NCBI GenBank assembly: GCA_022824225.1
Contig: JAJEAH010000003.1
Location: 1-61,443 of the forward strand
Length of the DNA: 61,443 nucleotides
From: Chloroflexota bacterium
GTDB taxonomy: Bacteria; Chloroflexota; UBA11872; VXOZ01
Direction of reading: 5' to 3'
Shown: positions 25,803 to 33,053 of the stretch, piece by piece
Layout of the letters: every line of letters starts with the position of its first letter
How positions within the stretch are numbered: position 1 is the first letter of the stretch
Notes under the pieces: generated by a model
Databases searched by the model: none
What the model was told of the DNA's origin: nothing
What the model saw: only the letters and a program-made list of their open reading frames with translations
Position numbers and translations under genes: made by a program

Positions 25803-27716
25803 ATGGCAACGCTGCGGGCGCACCAGCCCCGGCAGCGAGACCTTCTCGATGCGCCGGTTGTCGGGCGCTTTCTGCGGTGGAAGCATGCCCGCACCACGCT
25901 GCAGGCCGTGCTCCTGGCGGTGGCGGCGCTCATTCTCTACGACGGGTTTTGGGGTCCGCAGCTTGCGCCGAAGAACCTGGCCGGTGTGCTGCCCTGGGTG
26001 CACTGGCGGGGCTTTGTCGTGCTCGCGTTGCTGGTGGCGGGAAATCTCTTCTGCATGGCGTGCCCCTTCATGCTGCCGCGCCGCCTCGCCAAGAAGCTCT
26101 TGCCCGCCGACCGCCCGTGGCCCGCCTGGCTGCGCAGCAAGTGGCTGGCGATTGGCATCCTGCTCATATTCTTCTGGGCCTATGAAGCATTCGACTTGTG
26201 GGCCAGCCCGTGGCTCACGGCGTGGGTAGTCCTGACGTACTTTGCGGCGGCGTTCGCGATAGACGGTATCTTTCGCGGCGCGGCGTTCTGCAAGTACGTC
26301 TGCCCCATTGGGCAATTCAACTTCGTCCACAGCCTTGTTTCGCCGCTGGAGGTCAAAGTACGCCGGCCCGCGCTGTGCGGAGCGTGCACCACTAAGGACT
26401 GCATCAGCGGGCGGTACGAACCGAAACAGGAGTCGGGCGCGCCCGGTCTTGCCCCCGCAGGCGTGCAACCATCCTTGCTCCGGCAGCCCGGAGCCAGCGG
26501 CAACGCGCCCACACGCCGCCATGCCGGCGCCAGCGCGCTGCCCTCCCCATCCGGTCATTCCGGCGCAAGCCGGAATCCAGAGTTGCGTGGACGACCTGAC
26601 ACAGCGGACGAGAAGCCTGTGTCCCTCAAGCCCGACATGGATGGGGATGGGCGGCTCAGCCGTCATGCCGTCGGGAGCTCAATACAAGAGGAATTGACAG
26701 GGCAAGATGCAGTGCGTGAACAAGGTTCGGCCCACCACACCGGAGCAAGAGGTGATGCGCCGCATGTCGGCCATTCCGGCGTAAGCCGGAATCTATCTTC
26801 GCCTGATACGGAAGGGCAAACCCACGCGGCTGCCACAATTGCGTCGCTTCGCGCACAGGCGCCGGACAAGCCCCATTCCGCCGGTTTGCGGCTCATTCAG
26901 TCCGGCTGCGAGCTGTGGCTCTTCCAGGAGCGTAAGGTCGGCAACATGGACTGCACCTTTTGCCTTGATTGCGTCCAGGCCTGTCCGTACGACAACGTCG
27001 GGATCCAGCTCCGCGCGCCGACCGCTGAGCTTCGCCGGCTCGATGCCTGGCGCTCCGGCGTAGGCGCGGTGGTGCAGCGCACCGATATTGCCGCCCTCGT
27101 GATCGTGCTCGTATTCGCCGCATTTGTCAACGCGTTTGGCATGGTACCGCCGGTCTACGCCTTAGAGGAGTGGCTCGCCGCCGCCCTCGGTGTCCGCAGT
27201 GAGCCGGTGGTGTTGGGCGTGTTGTTTGTCGTCGGACTGATCGCGTTGCCCTTTGCGCTGGTCACACTTGCCGCTTGGCTCAGCCGCGCGTTGTCCGGCG
27301 GCCAAGAATCGCTGGGTGAAACTGTCACGCGCTACAGCTTTGCCCTCATTCCCATTGGCTTTGGCATGTGGCTGGCCCACTACGCCTTTCACTTCCTCAT
27401 TGGGGCATTGACCGTAGTGCCCGTGGCGCAGAGCTTCCTGGCGGACTTCGGCGTGCCCTTCTTGGGCGAGCCGCGCTGGGAGCTAGCGGCTGTTGTGCCG
27501 GATGCGTGGCTGGTACCGCTCGAACTCCTGCTGCTGGAACTGGGTATGCTCGTTTCGCTCACCGTCGGCTTTCGCATTGCGCGCCAACAGCACGGCTCCG
27601 CCGCCGGCGCGGCCCGCGCGCTCTTGCCCTGGGCGGCTTTGATCCTCGCGCTCTTCGCGAGCGGCGCATGGTTGATGACCCAGCCCATGGAAATGCGCGG
27701 GGTGATCCTGGGATAG
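25803..27716 (+). CDS. NapH/CcoG-like 4Fe-4S membrane protein with in-frame repeat insertion
   Basis: This gene encodes 637 residues. About five N-terminal membrane helices carry CxxxCP-type motifs facing the membrane surface (NLFCMACPFML, FCKYVCPIGQF). They are followed by CGACTTKDC. Then comes a long low-complexity stretch (roughly residues 205-370), the second ferredoxin motif DCTFCLDCVQACPYDN, and four to five further helices. The two cysteine clusters normally lie close together. The insert contains two palindromic repeat elements in the same frame. The protein likely passes electrons across or along the membrane in cytochrome oxidase or nitrate/nitrous-oxide type systems; the exact role is unknown. 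Confidence 0.85.
   Translation: MATLRAHQPRQRDLLDAPVVGRFLRWKHARTTLQAVLLAVAALILYDGFWGPQLAPKNLAGVLPWVHWRGFVVLALLVAGNLFCMACPFMLPRRLAKKLLPADRPWPAWLRSKWLAIGILLIFFWAYEAFDLWASPWLTAWVVLTYFAAAFAIDGIFRGAAFCKYVCPIGQFNFVHSLVSPLEVKVRRPALCGACTTKDCISGRYEPKQESGAPGLAPAGVQPSLLRQPGASGNAPTRRHAGASALPSPSGHSGASRNPELRGRPDTADEKPVSLKPDMDGDGRLSRHAVGSSIQEELTGQDAVREQGSAHHTGARGDAPHVGHSGVSRNLSSPDTEGQTHAAATIASLRAQAPDKPHSAGLRLIQSGCELWLFQERKVGNMDCTFCLDCVQACPYDNVGIQLRAPTAELRRLDAWRSGVGAVVQRTDIAALVIVLVFAAFVNAFGMVPPVYALEEWLAAALGVRSEPVVLGVLFVVGLIALPFALVTLAAWLSRALSGGQESLGETVTRYSFALIPIGFGMWLAHYAFHFLIGALTVVPVAQSFLADFGVPFLGEPRWELAAVVPDAWLVPLELLLLELGMLVSLTVGFRIARQQHGSAAGAARALLPWAALILALFASGAWLMTQPMEMRGVILG
26557..26792 (+). repeat. Two palindromic elements inside a coding region
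   Basis: ATTCCGGC-GCAA-GCCGGAAT (26557-26576) and ATTCCGGC-GTAA-GCCGGAAT (26773-26792) are 216 bp apart, so both are read in the same frame. They encode GHSGASRNPE and GHSGVSRNLS. A third copy with loop GTTC lies outside any gene at 28129-28148, and a degenerate one is near 5720. Confidence 0.85.
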
Positions 27717-27747
27717 GCGGGAAAACGTGCACAAGATACTTTGAAGA

Positions 27748-28026
27748 ATGCTCTTGGGCGGCAATGTGCTGATACGCTCAACAGCTTGGCTTTCAACTCT
27801 TGGCGACAGCAGGCGCGGGCTGCTGGGCCGGGCGAGCCGCGCGCGGCTTAAGTCTTGCCCCGCCCTTGCGCTGCCGCTCGCCGCGCTGCCGGCTCCCCTG
27901 GAACACGGCGCGGTGGGCGTGTGGGACGAAGTAGCCGTCGGCGCGCTCCTCATCGGCTGCGCGGTGGCGTATGTGGTGTGGTTCTACGTCACGGGGCGCG
28001 ATGAGCGGCCGCGCGATCCTGATTAG
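27748..28026 (+). CDS. Small membrane protein, function unknown
   Basis: This gene encodes up to 92 residues. The C-terminal part has one clear transmembrane helix (VAVGALLIGCAVAYVVWFYV) followed by a charged tail GRDERPRDPD. It has the look of a real small gene placed 31 bp after the polyferredoxin gene. The first 40 residues are basic and less convincing, so the true start may lie downstream. A helper subunit of the same redox complex is possible. Confidence 0.5.
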   Translation: MLLGGNVLIRSTAWLSTLGDSRRGLLGRASRARLKSCPALALPLAALPAPLEHGAVGVWDEVAVGALLIGCAVAYVVWFYVTGRDERPRDPD

Positions 28027-28128
28027 GCGCCAGTGGCCGGCAAGGGCAGCCCCCAACTCAAGTCCAGGGAGTGAATCGGCGCAGAGCGGCGCCGCGGCCG
28101 GTGCGCGATCCCCTACCATGCACTCTGG

Positions 28129-28245
28129 ATTCCGGCGTTCGCCGGAATGACGGAGAAGGCAGTGCTGTGGAATGACGGAGCAAGCGGCTATGGGGAATGA
28201 CGGAGAAGGCAGTGCTGTGGAATGACGGAGCAGGCGGTAGTGCGG
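28129..28245 (+). repeat. Palindrome plus 2 units of a 50-bp tandem repeat
   Basis: The ATTCCGGC...GCCGGAAT palindrome (28129-28148) leads directly into a 50-bp direct repeat at 28146-28195 and 28196-28245. Each unit has two internal copies of GGAATGACGGAG. No gene is visible between 28027 and 28375. Confidence 0.8.
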
Positions 28246-28258
28246 AATGTTGCGGCAC

Positions 28259-28303
28259 GGCCGGAGTCTACGCGGGCGAGCAGTGTGCGAGACGACTCCG
28301 GCC
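28259..28303 (+). terminator. Long-loop hairpin followed by CTTTTG
   Basis: GGCCGGAGTC (28259-28268) pairs perfectly with GACTCCGGCC (28294-28303). The loop is 25 nt and CTTTTGC follows. It lies between convergent genes and probably ends the plus-strand redox operon. Confidence 0.5.
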
Positions 28304-28375
28304 CTTTTGCTTGTTCCGCTTCTTGCCGGTTACAGGCATGCGGCTGGGAAGTTACAAGAACGCGTCCCGGCCGGT

Positions 28376-29284
28376 CTAGTCGTCTGCCGTGAGTTGGCGT
28401 ACCGGCGTAGAGAGCAAGCCGATCTCATCGATCTCGATTTCCACCACGTCCCCGGCGTGCAGCGCCGCCTCTTCCGTCACGATGATGCCCGTGCCCGTGC
28501 TCACCACCGTGCCCACCGGCACCGGATTGTTGCGCACGAGATACGCCGTCAGGGTTTCGAACGGATGCCGGATTTGATCGGTGTTGGCCGAACCCTCGAA
28601 TATCACCGCGCCGTCGCGGAGGATTCGGGCCGTAATGTCCAGATGATAGGGGTCCGTAAGTTCGCCGGCAGTCACAAACGTTGGGCCCAGCGCCGTGCAC
28701 CCCAGGAAGATCTTCGACTGCGGGAGGTAGAGAGGGTTTTCCCGTTCGATGTCCCAGGCCGACACGTCGTCGCAAATCGTGTAGCCGATGATCTCATTGT
28801 CGTAGCCCAGCACGTAGGCCAGTTCGGGTTCAGGGGCCGTAAATGCGGAGTCGACGCGAATGCCGATGGGTTCATTCGGCCCGGCGCAGTGCTGGGTGTC
28901 GCCCTTATAGAAGATCTCCGGACGGTCGGACTGGTACACCTTGTCGTAGATGCCCATGGGCCCTTCCATGTCGGCGTCGCGGAACTCCGCGCTGCGGCGG
29001 TAGGTAACGCCGCAGCCCCAGACCTGGGGCGGGAAGAGCGGCATGGTAAGGCGCGGTTCATCGGCCTCGAGCAGCTCGGCGTAGTCGTGGGCGCTCCCCG
29101 CGGCATCGGCCACCCGCTCCGCCACCACGTCATCCAGGGTACGCCGCTGGCGGCGGGCAACGTCCACGAAGTCGAGGGAGGTCGTAATGTCCTGGTCGCG
29201 ATCGGAAATGTCGATGACTTGGCCGTCTTGCACCACGCCAACGTGGACGCTCTCATCGACATCATAGAATTGCACGAGCTTCAC
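28376..29284 (-). CDS. Fumarylacetoacetate hydrolase family protein
   Basis: This gene encodes 302 residues. GTG 29284 is preceded by GAGGAG with a 9-nt spacer. The FAH catalytic domain shows VWGCGVTYRRSAEFR, the metal-ligand triad in DSAFTAPEPELAYVLG (E-x-E), and IIGYTICDDVSAWDIE (Asp ligand). It closes with STGTGIIV and the LHAGDVVEIEIDEIG motif. Family members hydrolyse or decarboxylate C-C bonds in diketo acids, including 2,4-diketo-3-deoxy sugar acids. With sugar dehydrogenases nearby, a sugar-acid role is plausible, but substrate is undetermined. Confidence 0.88.
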   Translation of the reverse strand: MKLVQFYDVDESVHVGVVQDGQVIDISDRDQDITTSLDFVDVARRQRRTLDDVVAERVADAAGSAHDYAELLEADEPRLTMPLFPPQVWGCGVTYRRSAEFRDADMEGPMGIYDKVYQSDRPEIFYKGDTQHCAGPNEPIGIRVDSAFTAPEPELAYVLGYDNEIIGYTICDDVSAWDIERENPLYLPQSKIFLGCTALGPTFVTAGELTDPYHLDITARILRDGAVIFEGSANTDQIRHPFETLTAYLVRNNPVPVGTVVSTGTGIIVTEEAALHAGDVVEIEIDEIGLLSTPVRQLTADD

Positions 29285-29591
29285 AATGTCTCTCCTCTAG
29301 ATGCGGATAGATTCTCGCGTTCGCGGAAAATCGTACACATGTGACGGCTTTGCGCACGGGCGCCGCGCGCAGCGCCGTCTACCGCGCCGGAATAGCCTAC
29401 GGTCTACGGCAACACGGCAGGCGTCTCGCAGAAAAAGCCTGTGTCTCTGCGCCTAGCCGCGCCGCCGGCGCCGTACTTCGTTGGCCTGCCAGTCGCTCAC
29501 CTTCCAATGCCGGCAGGGCACACGACGCAACGCCAAGCGCTGAACGCGATGCTGCCATACGCGGCGGTGATATGCCTTGGACAGCGTGTCC
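29285..29591. other. Intergenic, nothing recognised
   Basis: This roughly 300-bp gap holds the upstream region of the FAH gene. I see no gene, repeat array or strong hairpin in it. Confidence 0.4.
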
Positions 29592-30332
29592 CTATTCTAC
29601 TGCTTTCACCACGTGAATGCCGTTCAAGGCCATGTGGTAGAGAAAGACCAGGTGCAGCAGATCGCCGTCGTGGGGCAGCGCGCCGATTGCTTGGGCGGCC
29701 GCGACCGGCAGGTCGTACGTCTGCACGCAGCTTTCGGGCACCACTACCCGGCACTCGCGCTGCGCGGCGTTGGCAGCCAGGCGCAGGAACATGGCGGTCT
29801 GGTAGACGCACAGGTCGGTGCAATCGCCGATTACCAGGAAGTACCGTACACCCGGATGCGCCGCCAGCCAATGCTCCAAGCCGGTGCCGTACGCCGGGTG
29901 GAGCGAATTCTTTGGAATGACGGTATAGTCGGCGGCGGCGGGCAGGGCAGTGAGCTCGGGGGCAGTCTCCGATTCGGTGTGGCCCGCAACGCAATGCGTG
30001 CCGAACTGGGCAAACTCCAGGGCGTCGGGCTGATGCGTATCCTGGGGTAAGAGAAAGTGGCGCACGCCCAAGGCGTGGCAGCGCGTGATCGCGGCCCGTA
30101 CCGGCGCCAAGAGTGCCTGTACTCGTCCCCCGGCCAGCGGGCCCGCGTGACAGAAGCCGTTGACCATGTCCACGACGAATACGGCGACGTGCTGCGCGGA
30201 AATTTCGTGGGCGGCCCAGTCCGCCTGCAAGTTGAGGCTCTCCAGACCGGCATGCCAGCCGGCGATGAATTCCAGAAACGCGCCGCTCCCGGAAAGCTCC
30301 GCCGGTGAACGCTTGGCAAGGGGTGTGCCCAT
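29592..30332 (-). CDS. Isochorismatase-family cysteine hydrolase
   Basis: This gene encodes 246 residues from the ATG at 30332, with GGAGG 7 nt upstream; the long in-frame extension would overlap the SAM hydrolase gene. The family triad can be traced: Asp in VAVFVVDMVNGF, Lys in YTVIPKNSLHPAYGT, and the nucleophile Cys in VIGDCTDLCVYQTAM. Relatives include nicotinamidases and N-carbamoylsarcosine amidases. The metal ligands of nicotinamidase are not obvious, so I leave the substrate open. It is 53 bp downstream of the SAM hydrolase gene and probably co-transcribed. Confidence 0.87.
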   Translation of the reverse strand: MGTPLAKRSPAELSGSGAFLEFIAGWHAGLESLNLQADWAAHEISAQHVAVFVVDMVNGFCHAGPLAGGRVQALLAPVRAAITRCHALGVRHFLLPQDTHQPDALEFAQFGTHCVAGHTESETAPELTALPAAADYTVIPKNSLHPAYGTGLEHWLAAHPGVRYFLVIGDCTDLCVYQTAMFLRLAANAAQRECRVVVPESCVQTYDLPVAAAQAIGALPHDGDLLHLVFLYHMALNGIHVVKAVE

Positions 30333-30385
30333 GGTTACGCCTCCATATCGAGATTCGTGCCTGCGCCGGGGTCTGGCAGGGCGGT

Positions 30386-31168
30386 CTATGGCTGTGCGGG
30401 CAGGACGTGCACTATTTCGCCCACGCCGACACCCAGCGTCTGCGCCGCGCTCGCGCTGGGCAAGGCGATTTCGATGCGCCCGGCGCTGTTTACTAGGGCT
30501 ATGATGCCATTGCCCGCGGCGTAGTGCGACGCAATCCCCCAGATTGTCGCACCGCGCAGCCGCACCCGCGCGCGGCCGGGATCGGACCCCAGGTCCGCCA
30601 ACCGCAGGTTGGTGATCAGGTTGCCAAAGCGGTCCACGTGTATGACCTCGCCGGTGACGGTGTTGCCATCGCGGCAAGGCTGCGGCCAGGGCAAACGTAC
30701 CATGTCTTCGCGCGGCGTGCCGAGAGCTGCCGGCGGCACGCCCGTCGCCAGGTGGGCGGCAACCGGCGCGAACACGTCGCGGCCGTGAAACGTGTTGCTT
30801 ACCCGCGACCGCCAGAATTCCGGCCTATCCAACGCATAGATGCTAACGCGACCGTCGGCCGGCGTCACGCTCGTGAGCACCCCGTTATCCGGGGCCAGAA
30901 ACATGCCGTGGGGCGAGACGACGAGCAGCGCGTCGCGGTCGCTGCCCACGCCCGGGTCTACCACCACGACGTGGATGCTGCCGGGAGGAAAGTGCGGCAG
31001 GGCCGTTTCCAGGGCGAATGCGCCCGCCCGCACGTCGTGGGGCGGGATGTCGTGGGCGATATCGACGATGGTGGCCTGGGGCGCCAACGTCAGGATGACG
31101 CCCTTCATCGCGCCCACGAAACCGTCGGCGGCGCCAAAGTCAGTGGTGAGGGTGATGAGGTCCGCCAT
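30386..31168 (-). CDS. SAM hydrolase / SAM hydroxide adenosyltransferase (DUF62)
   Basis: This gene encodes 260 residues from ATG 31168. The fluorinase-like (DUF62) family is clear: LTTDFGAADGFVGAMKGV at the start, IVDIAHDIPPHDVRAGAFAL, VVVDPGVGSDRDALLVV, LAPDNGVLT and the C-terminal HVDRFGNLITN. These enzymes hydrolyse S-adenosylmethionine to adenosine and methionine using the DHVR-type triad (here the VDPGVGSDR region). They normally occur as trimers in the cytoplasm. The ribosome binding site is poor. The pairing with an isochorismatase-like hydrolase has no assigned meaning. Confidence 0.9.
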   Translation of the reverse strand: MADLITLTTDFGAADGFVGAMKGVILTLAPQATIVDIAHDIPPHDVRAGAFALETALPHFPPGSIHVVVVDPGVGSDRDALLVVSPHGMFLAPDNGVLTSVTPADGRVSIYALDRPEFWRSRVSNTFHGRDVFAPVAAHLATGVPPAALGTPREDMVRLPWPQPCRDGNTVTGEVIHVDRFGNLITNLRLADLGSDPGRARVRLRGATIWGIASHYAAGNGIIALVNSAGRIEIALPSASAAQTLGVGVGEIVHVLPAQP

Positions 31169-31372
31169 GGTGGAGAGGGCCCTGTCGCTGGTGTCAGTCC
31201 CGCCGCGGCCGCTCCCTGGCGTAGCGGTAGCGGACAGCACGGACTACCCAAAACCGCGCGCCACCGCGAACGGCAGCCGGTTTTCGTTGGAATTACCTCG
31301 GAGCGGCCGCCGCGCTGGGCGATCGGCGATTCTGCAAGCCGGTGTCGGGCGCAGCGACCGTACCAAGAGCGG

Positions 31373-32098
31373 CTAATTCGCCTCGGATTCAGACTTTCGG
31401 GTAGTGCGCGGACGGGAAGACGACCGCTGAGAACGACCGGAGGCGGACGTGCGGCGGCCGCCGCGAGCGCGGCTGGATGACGGCTGCCTGCTGCGCGTCG
31501 ACCGGCGCCGCTGCACGGGCCTGGGCCAGAGGTCCGCCGGCGTGAGCAGCGCCTTGAGGCTCTCCTCTACCTGTTTGCCGTCTAGCTCCTCGGACTCCGT
31601 GGCAAACGAGACCGTTTCTTTTGCCACCGTGCGGGAGGCGCGCTTCTTCCAGACTTTCAGCATTGTGTCCACGAGTTTTTCTTCGTACTGCTGGCGCCAC
31701 TCCTGCTGGTAGGCAAACTCGACCGGCCACGGCGCGGTAACCGTCTGCGCCAGGCAACGGACCATGATGCCGTCGGCAGTCTCATTCCACTTGGCCTGGC
31801 GGGCCACGGCGGCCAAGGCGAACAACGCCGACGGGCTCTTCTCCAACGCCCCGGCGGCATCCTTCACCAGTTGCTCGTCCCCCAGGGCGGCCAGTGCGGC
31901 GGCAAAGGCCTCGAAGGGGGCCAGTTCGCATTCGAAGGGGTCCACCGCCGCCGCCGCGGCAATGGCCGCCCGGGCCCAGCCCATTGCTTCCTCATTGTCG
32001 CCGTTGTCACCGCCCGCCTCCGCTAGGCGCTGGACTTCTTTGGCCGCCGTAACGAGCTGCGTGGCGGGAATATCGTTCCAAACTAACGAAATCATCAA
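31373..32098 (-). CDS. Hypothetical protein with Arg/Ser-rich tail
   Basis: This gene encodes 241 residues. About 165 residues of alanine-rich helices (EAMGWARAAIAAAAAVDPF, FAAALAALGDEQLVKDAAGAL) are followed by a strongly basic, low-complexity tail of Arg and Ser (residues about 195-241). The tail resembles those that bind nucleic acid. No catalytic motif is visible and I do not recognise the family. Its base composition matches the core genome, so it lies outside the AT-rich island that begins 41 bp upstream of its start. Confidence 0.6.
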   Translation of the reverse strand: MMISLVWNDIPATQLVTAAKEVQRLAEAGGDNGDNEEAMGWARAAIAAAAAVDPFECELAPFEAFAAALAALGDEQLVKDAAGALEKSPSALFALAAVARQAKWNETADGIMVRCLAQTVTAPWPVEFAYQQEWRQQYEEKLVDTMLKVWKKRASRTVAKETVSFATESEELDGKQVEESLKALLTPADLWPRPVQRRRSTRSRQPSSSRARGGRRTSASGRSQRSSSRPRTTRKSESEAN

Positions 32099-32139
32099 CG
32101 AGTCTTGCTTTCTACTACAAACAGACTATCATTCTAGCC

Positions 32140-33051
32140 TCAAGTTCCGTCTGGCTCTATGCTCCCTAGTTCTGCCTGTACACCCTCCTTAAGCTGCTCA
32201 AGCAGTTCGCTTGGGTCACGGATGCCGGACCGAAATAGTGTGCGAGCTTGGACTAGGACGTCCTGAACAATCGGACCGGGACTTAGGTTGAAAGCGTTCA
32301 TGACATCGTTTCCGTTGATTGGCAGGATGTCACTCGTATGGTCCAGAATGTCGCGCTCTATTATCCCAATCACCTTCGTTCTGGGATCATCTTCTTCAGG
32401 AACGGTTTCAAGATATTGACGCCACTTCGGTAGCCTAGGCTCGCGGAACTTCATTACGTTCAGACTCAGCCCAAAGCGAGTGCATGCATCACTGACAACC
32501 TCGTCAAACCTGCAGGCAGGCCATGACCTATCTAGTCGACGCTGTAAGTCGGCAATTGTGTCATCCCTGTCGTCGGGGCTGCTCAATACTAAGTCTACTG
32601 CGCCCTGACAATGCTCTACGATTAAGCCAACTTTGTAACAGAGATCCTCAAATGACAAGCGCCAAGCGTCGTCACTATCTGGCGGGCACCCGCCGCATCG
32701 CTCAATGAACCAAGTCTGCACTTCGCGCATGATACCAGTGCTTCTGTCACTAGAGAAGCCTATGTCGTGAACACACCATGTTCTCAATGAGTTAACAAGG
32801 CCACGCGCTACTTGAGGGCGGACACTCCCGCTGGGAGTCCTGCTAGGTAACTTGAGCAGGTATGGTACAGTTATCCTTCCTGCCTCAAAGAGAAGAGCGT
32901 AACTCCAATTCACAAGACGGAAGAACGATGCTTCATCGCTTTCTCCCGCTGGAACTCTGATGGTAAGTTCACGGAGCGCTTCTTCGCCTACGGTGCTGCG
33001 TAGTGAGTTGCGCAAATCATGTACCGCAGCACTCAACTCAATAAAAGCCAT
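32140..33051 (-). CDS. Unknown partner protein of the SIR2-like/P-loop NTPase
   Basis: This gene encodes 303 residues. The ATG at 33051 lies 2 bp after the stop of the large NTPase gene, so translation is almost certainly coupled. The protein is mixed alpha/beta without signal peptide or membrane helices. It has two cysteine-rich spots (WFIERCGGCPPDSDD and SWPACRF) and a conserved-looking LPKWRQYLETVPEEDDPRTKV. I find no nuclease, protease or toxin motif. AT content is visibly higher than in flanking genes, as in its partner. It may be the effector or a regulator of the system; that is inference. Confidence 0.65.
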   Translation of the reverse strand: MAFIELSAAVHDLRNSLRSTVGEEALRELTIRVPAGESDEASFFRLVNWSYALLFEAGRITVPYLLKLPSRTPSGSVRPQVARGLVNSLRTWCVHDIGFSSDRSTGIMREVQTWFIERCGGCPPDSDDAWRLSFEDLCYKVGLIVEHCQGAVDLVLSSPDDRDDTIADLQRRLDRSWPACRFDEVVSDACTRFGLSLNVMKFREPRLPKWRQYLETVPEEDDPRTKVIGIIERDILDHTSDILPINGNDVMNAFNLSPGPIVQDVLVQARTLFRSGIRDPSELLEQLKEGVQAELGSIEPDGT

Positions 33052-33053
33052 CC

